Shown here one piece after another: positions 28,783-36,200 of a stretch of DNA of 64,000 nucleotides. This stretch comes from Aquisediminimonas profunda (GTDB lineage: Bacteria; Pseudomonadota; Alphaproteobacteria; Sphingomonadales; Sphingomonadaceae): NCBI RefSeq assembly GCF_019443285.1, contig NZ_CP080327.1:620001-684000 (forward strand). The letters run 5' to 3'. The notes below the pieces were generated by a model. It worked only from the letters and a program-made list of their open reading frames with translations. It made no database searches and had not been told where the DNA came from. Position 1 is the stretch's first letter; every line of letters starts with the position of its first letter. Made by a program: the position numbers and the translations under genes.

Positions 28783-30302
28783 CGGCGACTGCCATCCTTC
28801 GAAGCCTGCAACCAGACCTGCCCGTCTCCGAGAGTTCCCCTGAACGTCCTTACGCTTGCGAAATGTGCAGCGAGTTCCGCTTTGACGTCAGGTCGAGACG
28901 TAAGTGTCTGGTGCGGAAAGGCGACAATGACCCATGTCCGGCCAGGTGTAGCCGCGCGTAAAGCTTCCAGTTCTGCGGCATTGTCAATCACCCTGAAGTC
29001 TTGCGCATAATAGCGGCTGTAAGCGTATCCTGCGAGACCGACAGCGGCGATACTGTCTCCCGGTCTGGCCAGATCTCTTACGGAATTTCGGGCGCCAACG
29101 AAGTCTTGCTTCGGATACAGATAATTCGGGACAAGCAGGCCGATTGATACCAGCAACATCGCCAAGAACCCGACGAGCGAAAGTGCTTGTGCGTCAATCA
29201 GCGGCTTGTCTCCCTTGCGCAGGAAACGCGAAATCCATCCGCTCCAGACAACCACGCCCTCGACCATCGCCATAAAGATAAAGCCAAGGTCTACGAAGAA
29301 ATAACGCGGCCAAATTCGGACGCCGACAACATCGAGCAAAAGCATGGCTAGGGGCACATGCACCACGTAAATGGCTACAAGGAGAGGCGACTTGCGATAG
29401 AGGGCGAAGGCTCCTGCAGAAAGTACCATCAGCGCAGCGAGCAGGATAACTGGCACGAGCGGGCCCGCTGACGAAATCGATCGTCCTATCTCCACGACGG
29501 CTCGCATCGGATTCAGCCATTCCGCCAAAGCGGCGCCCCCCGCGGCCGCAGAGGCTTGCGAAACCTCCTGCACTGTGGCGAAGGCCTGACCGATGATCGG
29601 CGCATACAGGACAAGCGTGACGACAATGCTCAAGCTGATGCCAAAAATCGGCCAAAATCCCGCCAAGCCCGGCCATTGTTGTGTGATCTGAACTTTCCTC
29701 GCTCCCCCTGTGAGCCTGGAAGCCAACAGAGCACCATAGACCGCGCCATGAGCGGCAAAGAAAAAGCCCGCTGACATATGAACATACATGGCTGCCGCAA
29801 CGAGCAGGGCATAGACAACCCAATTCCGCCAGTCAGGCTTTTCCATACCCTTGATGAAGGCGAGCGTCGCAGCCGAACAAAAGAAGAGTAGGCCGGTGTA
29901 GCCGCGCGCATTCTGCGAAAACCATACATGGTGGTAGGAAAATGCCAGCAGAAGCGCCACCATCAGCGCGCCACGCGCGCCCATAAGTCGGCGGGTAATC
30001 AGCCATTGCATCCAGATGCTGGCGACACCCATGATGATTGCTGGCAACCGCAGAGCCAGTGCTGTCTCTCCCAAGGCGCCGATGCTCAGCTGTGCCATAA
30101 GGCTGTACAGCATGTGATTATTGAGAGAGTCCAAGGTCCCAATGAGCTTCAGCGTTGGAAGCCGCACGAAATTCACCAATGTGACGATTTCGTCATACCA
30201 AAGTGATGCGTCAGCCTTGAATAGCCGCAGACCAAGAGCAAGCAAGAGAACCAACACCAAGGCTCCATACTCTCGTCTGTCTATTGGTCTGGTTTGATGC
30301 AT
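28779..30302 (-). CDS. GT39-family membrane glycosyltransferase (PMT/ArnT-like)
   Basis: 507 residues, about eleven transmembrane segments. The first periplasmic loop has SLWYDEIVT near residue 33, the acidic pair that defines the GT-C/GT39 catalytic loop. SYHHVWFSQNARGYTGLLFF (about 121-140) is the second conserved block. GT39 enzymes take a sugar from a polyprenyl-phosphate carrier and transfer it on the periplasmic side. The GT2 gene at 34367 encodes a plausible maker of that carrier-linked sugar. The next gene upstream is 94 bases away. Confidence 0.87.
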   Translation of the reverse strand: MHQTRPIDRREYGALVLVLLLALGLRLFKADASLWYDEIVTLVNFVRLPTLKLIGTLDSLNNHMLYSLMAQLSIGALGETALALRLPAIIMGVASIWMQWLITRRLMGARGALMVALLLAFSYHHVWFSQNARGYTGLLFFCSAATLAFIKGMEKPDWRNWVVYALLVAAAMYVHMSAGFFFAAHGAVYGALLASRLTGGARKVQITQQWPGLAGFWPIFGISLSIVVTLVLYAPIIGQAFATVQEVSQASAAAGGAALAEWLNPMRAVVEIGRSISSAGPLVPVILLAALMVLSAGAFALYRKSPLLVAIYVVHVPLAMLLLDVVGVRIWPRYFFVDLGFIFMAMVEGVVVWSGWISRFLRKGDKPLIDAQALSLVGFLAMLLVSIGLLVPNYLYPKQDFVGARNSVRDLARPGDSIAAVGLAGYAYSRYYAQDFRVIDNAAELEALRAATPGRTWVIVAFPHQTLTSRPDVKAELAAHFASVRTFRGTLGDGQVWLQASKDGSRR

Positions 30303-30396
30303 GAATTGACTTCGCCCGTATCAGAAATAACAGCGTGTCGGGATCGGGATGCGCGAAGGGGTAACACTCTGGCCCCGGCTACACCCAATACCAGCT

Positions 30397-31107
30397 CTAT
30401 TTGATCGCAAGGAATCCTTCGAAACAGATATATTTCGAAATCGTCGTCACGTCCTGGAAACCCGCTCGGCGGAACAGGTCAAAATTGCCGGCAGTGGAGA
30501 AGGGTTCAAGAATGCCCTTGAGGCTGCGCGTCTTGCCGACGATTTCCTTTTCGTCGAAGCCCTGTGAGAGTTTGAATTCGTTATAAAGCCCGGTCGCGAT
30601 ATCCTGGAAACGGGCATCAGGTGCACGCACTTTTTCGAACATGATGAACGCGCCGCCCCAGTTCAAGGCCTCATAGATGCGATCGAAAAGAGCTTGCCGA
30701 TCACGGGGCGGAATGAATTGCATCGTGTAATAGGAAACGATCAGATCCGCCTTTTCGAACGGGTAGAGCCGGGCATCCTCATCCAGGATCGTGATATTGG
30801 GCACATCAGCGCAGTGCGCTCTGGCCTTAGCCGTCATGGCTTCTTCAACATCCATTCCGACAAATTTTGCGCCGGGCTTGTGGGCATTGTGCAGCGCCAG
30901 TTTCTTGAGCAGTTCCCCGGTCGAAACGCCGATTTCATAAACCGTGCTGCGATCAGAGACGAACCAGTCGCTGATCTGGCAGGTCAAATCATGGCCTTCG
31001 ACATAAAGCGGGACAGAATGCCGGATGTGATCCACGAATGTGTCCGGTACATTGCCGCCGAAGTTCCATGCGGCATTTCCCGTTTCGATATTCTGCCCGA
31101 CCTTCAT
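30397..31107 (-). CDS. CmoA-like SAM-dependent enzyme (carboxy-SAM synthase fold)
   Basis: 236 residues from the ATG at 31107 (GAGGGGG about 8 bases upstream; the in-frame extension to 31212 looks non-coding). Domain order follows tRNA-pathway CmoA (about 247 residues): AWNFGGNVPDTF then RHSVPLY at about 13-35, VYEIGVSTGELL at 56-67, VSYYTMQFIPPRDRQALFD, LNWGGAFIMFEK, FKLSQGFDEKEI, then RRAGFQDVTTISKYICFEGF at the end. It is not a plain type-11 methyltransferase. CmoA converts SAM and prephenate to carboxy-SAM. In this operon a role in sugar or carrier modification is inferred. The Arg that holds the carboxylate in CmoA appears shifted by one residue (KTRS here). Confidence 0.75.
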   Translation of the reverse strand: MKVGQNIETGNAAWNFGGNVPDTFVDHIRHSVPLYVEGHDLTCQISDWFVSDRSTVYEIGVSTGELLKKLALHNAHKPGAKFVGMDVEEAMTAKARAHCADVPNITILDEDARLYPFEKADLIVSYYTMQFIPPRDRQALFDRIYEALNWGGAFIMFEKVRAPDARFQDIATGLYNEFKLSQGFDEKEIVGKTRSLKGILEPFSTAGNFDLFRRAGFQDVTTISKYICFEGFLAIK

Positions 31108-31218
31108 CGAATTTACCCCCTCTTGCAGGCGAATGCCTTTATCAGCTTGTGATGCTGCTTGGGAATTGGGATTCAACCTTAACGCAGCAACCTTGAGTTC
31201 CGTCTTTTCCATTCCCGT

Positions 31219-31965
31219 TCAGCCATGTGAACCTCCTGCCATTTCCCGGACCGCACGGAGTCCCTGGCGCATCCTGAAATAGCCGCGATGACCGTTGAGA
31301 AAGCGGCTCCAGGTTCGGCGGTTACGGAAATAGTGCATCTCGATCCGCGGCAGGTCCACGGCATCATCGTCGCGTTGCGCAATGGCCAGCCGGGTGCCGA
31401 AGGCAACTCGGTAGTGCTTCCGGATCGATTCAAGGACTGCGGGAGAGACCCGTCCGTAGGGGGCGGCAAAGCCTTCGACCGGCTTGCCAAGCTGTTCGGA
31501 GAGATCGGCGGCACTCCCGGCAATTTCGTCCTCGCGCGCTGCCGGATCGAGCCGTGTCAGGTCGGCATGCGTCCGGCTATGCCCGCCGAATTCCATACCT
31601 TCATCCGCAAGCCTGCGGACTGTATCCCACTCCATCAGCGGCCTTGCCGGGCGATTGGCGCCGTCCCAGGCTTCGGGATGGCCGAGCCTGCGCGTCGGCA
31701 CGAACACAAGCCCGGAAAAGCCATGCCGCTGCAAGACGGGAGCGGCAACATCCGCGAAATCGGCAAAGGCATCATCAAATGTGATCAGCACACGACGTTC
31801 ATTGCCGTCATTCGCCTGCCCTGCGTGCCAGTCGATAAATTCTCCCAGTGTCTGGCTGCGGTACCCTGCGGCGGCAAGGGCGTCCATGTGCATGCCAAAG
31901 ACGGACGGCGGTATGCTCGTCGGACCGCCGCTGTCGGATATCGAATGATAGGTCAGGACGAGCAT
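31219..31965 (-). CDS. Polysaccharide deacetylase (NodB/CE4 family)
   Basis: 248 residues. CE4 motifs are in order: LTYHSI at 4-9, ITFDDAF near residue 60 (metal-binding Asp), GGHSRTHADL near 127 (metal-binding His-x3-His), and GFAAPYGRVS near 163 (catalytic Arg loop). No signal peptide or membrane helix is seen, so it probably acts in the cytosol or on a membrane-bound intermediate by removing an N- or O-acetyl group. Nine bases separate its start from the stop of the FAD protein gene, so they are probably co-transcribed. Confidence 0.9.
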   Translation of the reverse strand: MLVLTYHSISDSGGPTSIPPSVFGMHMDALAAAGYRSQTLGEFIDWHAGQANDGNERRVLITFDDAFADFADVAAPVLQRHGFSGLVFVPTRRLGHPEAWDGANRPARPLMEWDTVRRLADEGMEFGGHSRTHADLTRLDPAAREDEIAGSAADLSEQLGKPVEGFAAPYGRVSPAVLESIRKHYRVAFGTRLAIAQRDDDAVDLPRIEMHYFRNRRTWSRFLNGHRGYFRMRQGLRAVREMAGGSHG

Positions 31966-31974
31966 GTCTGCCTC

Positions 31975-33393
31975 TTAATCCTCGACCACATGGGTTTCGA
32001 AAATCCGACGATAGTCATGCCACTTTGCAAGATCAAAACTGCCATCTGCATTCAGGCAATCGACCGCGCCATGCGCTGTGGCCAGGGCGTGATGCGTATT
32101 GTCATGCGCGAACAGGCCCTGCCGACCAAAGGTGAGCAGTCCGTCGATACTCTCGACCCAGCGATCCATCACGGCAAGATCGCTTTCGAAATTGCGGTCA
32201 TAAACGGGATAGGCGTAGCCGAGCCGATGCGTGACGGTCCGCCGGACCTTTGCCGTGACCGGGAGGCCAACGCCCGCCAGCCATTCGCAAAGCTTGGCGC
32301 CCAGTTCGTTATCCGACAGCGCCCACAGGGGCTCGTGTGGATCGCAGGGCAGTTCGGCACACAGCACTGTAACGCCCTTTGGCTCTGTGCTGGCCGAGTA
32401 ATTTTTGGGCTCTGACAAGCGGGAAATGGGCACGGCATATTCGGGGAAATAATGCGCGTCATACTCGGTGAATTGCTGCTGTTCGAGGACAAGGTAGATA
32501 AGGATCATGCCACGAAACCGGATCCGGGACGCTGCCTCGGCGATAGGAGGAGGGGCAGGCGGGTCCATGAAGGACACGAGGCTCGTGATCGGAAGGCTGG
32601 ACCAGATCTTGTCGGTCTCGATTCGCGTCTCGGTTTCGCCCTTGCGGAACCGCACCGCCTTTACCTTGCCGTCCGCATGCTCGATGGCCGTAACCGATGC
32701 GTCGAGCAGGAATTCGGCCCCATGCGCTTCAGCCTTTGTTCGCAGGGCATCGCAGATCTGGCCAAAGCCTTTTTTCGGAAAGAAAAAGCCGCCTGTCTGG
32801 GGCTTCTTGAAACCCGGGACCTGCCCGAGGATCTTGCGCACGATCTTCCCGATGGAGCTACCGGAAACCCGCCGCGTGGCGAGTGTGACCGCCAACTCTT
32901 CGGGGGGAAGTGCCCAGAGCTTGCGCATATAGGGATAGTAGAAATTCTCGCTCATCGCCGGTCCAAGCCCCTGATAGAGCACGCTGGCGAATGTAGGCTC
33001 GCCCGCTGGCGCACGGCGGAACGGCTTTGTCGCCGCATCCCAAAGCAGCTGCGCCGTAAACCCCTTGGGTAACCGCAGCAGGAGGTCGACGGGCTTCAAG
33101 GGAAAATGGATCCAGCGTCCCTTGAGCCGGATGCGACCATGGCGCGGCCGCCAGAGCAGGTCGGGGCCAACCGCATCCTGGATCATGGCAAGGATATGGG
33201 GTTCGCTTGCGGGATGGAGCCTGTGGCTCCCGAAATCGCAGTGAATGCCTTCAAGGACAAAGCTGCCGGAATTGCCACCGACCCGCGGCGCCCGTTCAAG
33301 CACCTTGACGGACGCCTTGCCGCTCTTGGCCAGCATCAACCCCGCCCCGACCCCGGCAGGTCCAGCGCCAAGAACCACTACCTGCTGCATCAA
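31975..33393 (-). CDS. FAD-dependent oxidoreductase, protoporphyrinogen-oxidase/UDP-galactopyranose-mutase-like
   Basis: 472 residues. The N-terminal dinucleotide fold is VVVLGAGPAGVGAGLMLA with the second motif ERAPRVGGNSGS, typical of flavin amine oxidase / protoporphyrinogen oxidase and UDP-galactopyranose mutase relatives. FGSHRLHPASEPHI follows. The C-terminal FGRQGLFAHDNTHHALATAH resembles the FAD-closing segment of mutases and oxidases. Substrate unknown; a sugar or carrier-lipid oxidation or isomerisation is inferred from context. It overlaps the upstream flippase-like gene by four bases (ATGA). Confidence 0.82.
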   Translation of the reverse strand: MMQQVVVLGAGPAGVGAGLMLAKSGKASVKVLERAPRVGGNSGSFVLEGIHCDFGSHRLHPASEPHILAMIQDAVGPDLLWRPRHGRIRLKGRWIHFPLKPVDLLLRLPKGFTAQLLWDAATKPFRRAPAGEPTFASVLYQGLGPAMSENFYYPYMRKLWALPPEELAVTLATRRVSGSSIGKIVRKILGQVPGFKKPQTGGFFFPKKGFGQICDALRTKAEAHGAEFLLDASVTAIEHADGKVKAVRFRKGETETRIETDKIWSSLPITSLVSFMDPPAPPPIAEAASRIRFRGMILIYLVLEQQQFTEYDAHYFPEYAVPISRLSEPKNYSASTEPKGVTVLCAELPCDPHEPLWALSDNELGAKLCEWLAGVGLPVTAKVRRTVTHRLGYAYPVYDRNFESDLAVMDRWVESIDGLLTFGRQGLFAHDNTHHALATAHGAVDCLNADGSFDLAKWHDYRRIFETHVVED

Positions 33394-34370
33394 TTAAGCT
33401 CCATTGCCACTTTTTCGCGTTCGGGACGGCGCACCTGCACCAGAAACCCGATGGCTCCACTTGCATAAAGGACTGACTGCCAGATGAGGCCGACCGCGAT
33501 GACCTGGCCGGGATCCGCTCCAAACGGCTTCAGCAGCCCGGCCATGCTGGCCTCCCGCACGCCAAGGCCGCCCAGGCTGATCGGCGCAATCGCAATGATC
33601 TTTGCTGTCGTCCAGGCAAAGAACCAAGCCGAAACCGGGGCCTCGACATGCGCTGCCTGCGCAAAAGCGATGTTGATGCCGACAAACAGACACTGCACAG
33701 CCATGGAAATCGCGAGACATGCCAGAAGGCGCCCGGGGCTGCGGGAAAGCTCGGCGGCCGCATGAATCATGGAACCGAGGATGCGGGCGACCTTGCCCGA
33801 TGCTGCGCGGCGCGCCATCGACCGGTCGAGGAATGGCGCAGCGGCAAAGCCCGTTGCGACCACTAGCGCCAACGCGACAAGTGCCCAGCGCAACTGCGTT
33901 GCCTCATAAAGCCTGGGTCCCCAGGCATAGGTGGCGCCGACAAGAGCGATCAAGGCAAGCCCCAGCGTGTCCAGAAGGCGGTCTGCAATCGATCCCATCG
34001 CGAGCTTGCCCTTGTCGTTCGCCTGCCCGAACACCAGCCCAGCGCGAACGACATCGCCTCCGGCCACTCCGGGCAGGGCAAGGTTTGCGGCCAGCCCGGC
34101 AAGGTGGGCCCGAAAGGCAGAGCGATAGGATATTCCGGAACCAATGAGCATACGCCATTTGAACGCTGCGGCGGCATGGCCAGCAACGAAAAGGCCCAAT
34201 GCCGCAAGCCAAAGTCCGGGCGAAAACTGGCGCGCTGCAGCCCAGACCGTTTCAAACGGCACGAAGTGGAAGATCAGCGCCAGCATCGCGGCACTGACGC
34301 AACTTCGGACAATCCAGACGCTCGGGATCTTTCGCCTGCCCGCCTTCCCGGAAGCGGAATGCTCGTTCAC
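33390..34370 (-). CDS. LPG-synthase-transmembrane/UPF0104-type membrane protein (PF03706)
   Basis: 326 residues from a GTG start at 34370 that overlaps the stop of the GT2 gene (GTGA). Seven or eight hydrophobic segments. The family blocks GHAAAAFKWRMLI near residue 60 and LALPGVAGGDVVRAGLVF near 95, plus SLGGLGVREASMAG near residue 265, are clear. Related proteins are the membrane domain of MprF, AglD, and putative lipid-linked-sugar flippases. Sitting directly after a polyprenyl-phosphate glycosyltransferase, it is a good candidate to translocate the polyprenyl-phosphate sugar (inference). Confidence 0.87.
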   Translation of the reverse strand: MNEHSASGKAGRRKIPSVWIVRSCVSAAMLALIFHFVPFETVWAAARQFSPGLWLAALGLFVAGHAAAAFKWRMLIGSGISYRSAFRAHLAGLAANLALPGVAGGDVVRAGLVFGQANDKGKLAMGSIADRLLDTLGLALIALVGATYAWGPRLYEATQLRWALVALALVVATGFAAAPFLDRSMARRAASGKVARILGSMIHAAAELSRSPGRLLACLAISMAVQCLFVGINIAFAQAAHVEAPVSAWFFAWTTAKIIAIAPISLGGLGVREASMAGLLKPFGADPGQVIAVGLIWQSVLYASGAIGFLVQVRRPEREKVAMELN

Positions 34371-35311
34371 TTGGCGGCAATATCTGCGCGAGATCGCAGG
34401 TTCAGGCGCGAAATCATGTCGGCTATCAGGCCAAGGGCCCAAAGCAGAACAGCCCCCAGAAGCCCGAGAACCGCAGTTTCCGAGAGATTGTCGATGTAGA
34501 CGTCATAGACTGCCTTGACGAAGCCCAGCACAAAAAGCGCCAGGCCAGCCGGAAGATAGACTCTCAATGGCTGGAAATAGACCGTCAGGCGAAAGACGAG
34601 GAACATGAAGCGACCGAAATCCGTTGCGCGAATCTTGGATTGTCCCACGCGCTTCCCATAGACAATCGGCAGGTAAGACACGCGCATTCCCGATGCCAGC
34701 ATGCACAGTGTTACAGTGGTCGTGAATGAAAAGGCATCCGGCAGCAACGGTACAAAGCGCTCCAGTGGTTCGCGCCTGAACACTCTCAGACCCGAATTGA
34801 GATCACTGATCTCATGTTGGGCAAGCAGGCTGGCCAATTTGTTGAGTGTCCATTTTGCGGGACGCCGTATCAGCGGCACGCCTTTCATGGCGGCACCGCG
34901 ATCGCCGACGACCATATCGTTATAGGTCGCCATTGCGATCATCTCGGGCAGGTATGACGCCGGATATGTTCCGTCCGCGTCGAGAATGGCAACGAGTGGC
35001 CCTGTGCTGACTGCGATGCCCGCCTTCAGTGCGCGACCATAGCCGCCATTGTGCGGAAAATTGACCACGTGAACACCCGTCGCGCGGGCGCGCTCAAGGG
35101 TATCGTCGGTGGAGCCATCATTGACGACAATGATTTCGTGCGAAATGCCTGCCGCATCCAGAACTTCGCGAACCGATGCGATCGTCGCCGCAACGGCGCC
35201 TTCTTCATTATAGGCCGGGATGACGATTGAAACGGCTGGCGTCGCAGCCTTCTGCTTCTTCATAGTGGTGGATGCCCCCGCAACCGCCACCAATTCCAAC
35301 TGTTCAGCCAA
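34367..35311 (-). CDS. Family 2 glycosyltransferase, polyprenyl-phosphate-sugar synthase type
   Basis: 314 residues from a TTG start at 35311, with GGGGG seven bases upstream. The GT-A domain has SIVIPAYNEEGAVAATI near residue 30, ATGVHVVNFPHNGGYGRALK, and LDADGTYPAS, whose DAD is the metal-binding motif. Two C-terminal hydrophobic segments (about 235-260 and 270-290) follow, as in DPM1/GtrB-type enzymes, which load a sugar onto polyprenyl phosphate at the inner face of the membrane. A consensus-like promoter lies just upstream. First gene of the minus-strand run to 23732. Confidence 0.9.
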   Translation of the reverse strand: MAEQLELVAVAGASTTMKKQKAATPAVSIVIPAYNEEGAVAATIASVREVLDAAGISHEIIVVNDGSTDDTLERARATGVHVVNFPHNGGYGRALKAGIAVSTGPLVAILDADGTYPASYLPEMIAMATYNDMVVGDRGAAMKGVPLIRRPAKWTLNKLASLLAQHEISDLNSGLRVFRREPLERFVPLLPDAFSFTTTVTLCMLASGMRVSYLPIVYGKRVGQSKIRATDFGRFMFLVFRLTVYFQPLRVYLPAGLALFVLGFVKAVYDVYIDNLSETAVLGLLGAVLLWALGLIADMISRLNLRSRADIAAK

Positions 35312-35345
35312 TTGTCTGCCCCCTGATCACGTGTCCCTGACGCCC

Positions 35346-35375
35346 ATTATATGGTGAACTTCTATATAAGGTGAA
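35346..35375 (-). promoter_or_regulatory. Candidate sigma-70-type promoter for the 35311-23732 operon
   Basis: On the minus strand a perfect -10 box TATAAT (35351-35346) lies 18 bases after TTCACC (35375-35370), a four-of-six match to TTGACA. Transcription would begin near 35338, about 27 bases before the TTG start of the GT2 gene. The box sequence AGTTCACCATATA overlaps a second copy of the TTCACC-type element, giving a short direct repeat that may be an operator. Confidence 0.5.
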
Positions 35376-35461
35376 TACGCGCAGACCAAATCCCCAAAGT
35401 CTTGAAATAGGTCAGGCTTCCCGCCCGACCATTGGCCGGGGTCATTTGGCGCCTAGAGGCC

Positions 35462-35689
35462 CTAGCGCAACCAGCCGGCCGCTACAGCAACGACTGCCCA
35501 TGACAGGACAGCGCCGCTTCCGATGATCGCGAGACGTACCCATCCCGGAAAGCGCTTGGTGGGGATATCAGCTGGCACCGATTCGCAAGCGACATTCTGG
35601 ACCGATTCCATGCCATCGTCCGCGGGCAATGCCGCAGACCGATAAGACAAATTCGGATTTCCATGTGTCAACACTATACGCTGCGCCAT
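35462..35689 (-). CDS. Small single-pass membrane protein, unknown
   Basis: 75 residues from the ATG at 35689, chosen because AAAAGGA lies seven bases upstream; an in-frame ATG at 35716 and a GTG at 35758 have no such site. The N-terminal 45 residues are polar. They are followed by PGWVRLAIIGSGAVLSWAVVAVAAGW, one transmembrane helix that ends at the C-terminus, so the tail-anchored protein would face the cytosol. I do not recognise it. It stands alone, 150 bases upstream of the GT2 gene on the same strand, and beside a cluster of palindromes. Confidence 0.6.
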   Translation of the reverse strand: MAQRIVLTHGNPNLSYRSAALPADDGMESVQNVACESVPADIPTKRFPGWVRLAIIGSGAVLSWAVVAVAAGWLR

Positions 35690-35743
35690 TTCCCAATCCT
35701 TTTCGCACCTACTCATTCGATAGGACGGCGGACCCTTCGCGAG

Positions 35744-35775
35744 TTTAAGCCCGTTCACGAAAATTAAGGCTTAAA
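35744..35775. promoter_or_regulatory. Inverted repeat TTTAAGCC-N16-GGCTTAAA
   Basis: Two perfect 8-base half-sites are separated by 16 bases. They sit 55-86 bases upstream of the ATG of the small membrane protein, where its promoter would be. There is no T tract after either arm, so it is not terminator-like. The centre-to-centre spacing of 24 bases, about two helix turns, would suit a dimeric regulator. The regulator is unknown. Confidence 0.4.
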
Positions 35776-35853
35776 ATCCAGGTAACCGACACCGCAAAGT
35801 GTACAGCTTGGCACATTGGTGTCAATCAAATTGCCCGAGAGCATCAAAATTAT

Positions 35854-35866
35854 GTTGCACTGCAAC
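35854..35866. promoter_or_regulatory. Palindrome GTTGCA-C-TGCAAC, PhaR/AniA-like site
   Basis: A perfect 13-base palindrome whose core reads TGC-N3-GCA. Alphaproteobacterial PhaR (also called AniA) regulators of polyhydroxybutyrate granule genes bind TGC-N3-GCA-type sites, and AniA affects exopolysaccharide level in rhizobia. The assignment is by pattern only. It is about 165 bases upstream of the small-protein ATG and 335 bases upstream of the sugar transferase start. Confidence 0.35.
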
Positions 35867-36131
35867 AACGGCTGATTTCGCACGATACGCGCACAATCGA
35901 GACGTGTCACAGGGCAGATTTCGTACCAGGCCTGCACGGATTCATGCGGCACAGTATGGTTATTTTCCAGCTATCCATTCGCCGAAAACATAAAGATATT
36001 TCTCATAATATGATATGGTTAACAGATTTTTAGGGGTGCCGATTAAGTCTCTTTCATATTTGCCGGCTCGCTCCAACAGCGCCCAAACCCCAACCCACAA
36101 CATGCGTTACCTAAAAAGTGATTCTCGACGC

Positions 36132-36159
36132 TTGACCGTCGCTTGAGTTCGCTTATGCA
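36132..36159 (+). promoter_or_regulatory. Candidate promoter of the initiating sugar transferase
   Basis: TTGACC (36132-36137, five of six to the -35 consensus) is followed after 16 bases by TATGCA (36154-36159, a weak -10). It overlaps three CGCTT repeats beginning at 36129, 36140 and 36150, spaced 11 and 10 bases, that is one helical turn apart. The inferred start of transcription, about 36166, supports translation from the ATG at 36201 rather than 36162. Confidence 0.35.
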
Positions 36160-36200
36160 GCATGATACGCAGCCCCCGAGGCCACAAAACGGGATTGTCT

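Larger units (their letters stand above)
35690..36200. other. 511-base regulatory island between the two polysaccharide blocks
   Basis: No gene is seen here. The stretch is AT-rich (for example 35990-36035) compared with its surroundings. It holds an 8-base inverted repeat (35744-35775), a 6-base inverted repeat GACACC/GGTGTC (35788-35793 and 35818-35823), a 13-base palindrome (35854-35866), helically phased CGCTT repeats (36129-36154) and a promoter-like pair (36132-36159). It lies between the minus-strand small protein and the plus-strand initiating transferase, so it is a divergent control region for the locus. Confidence 0.6.
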
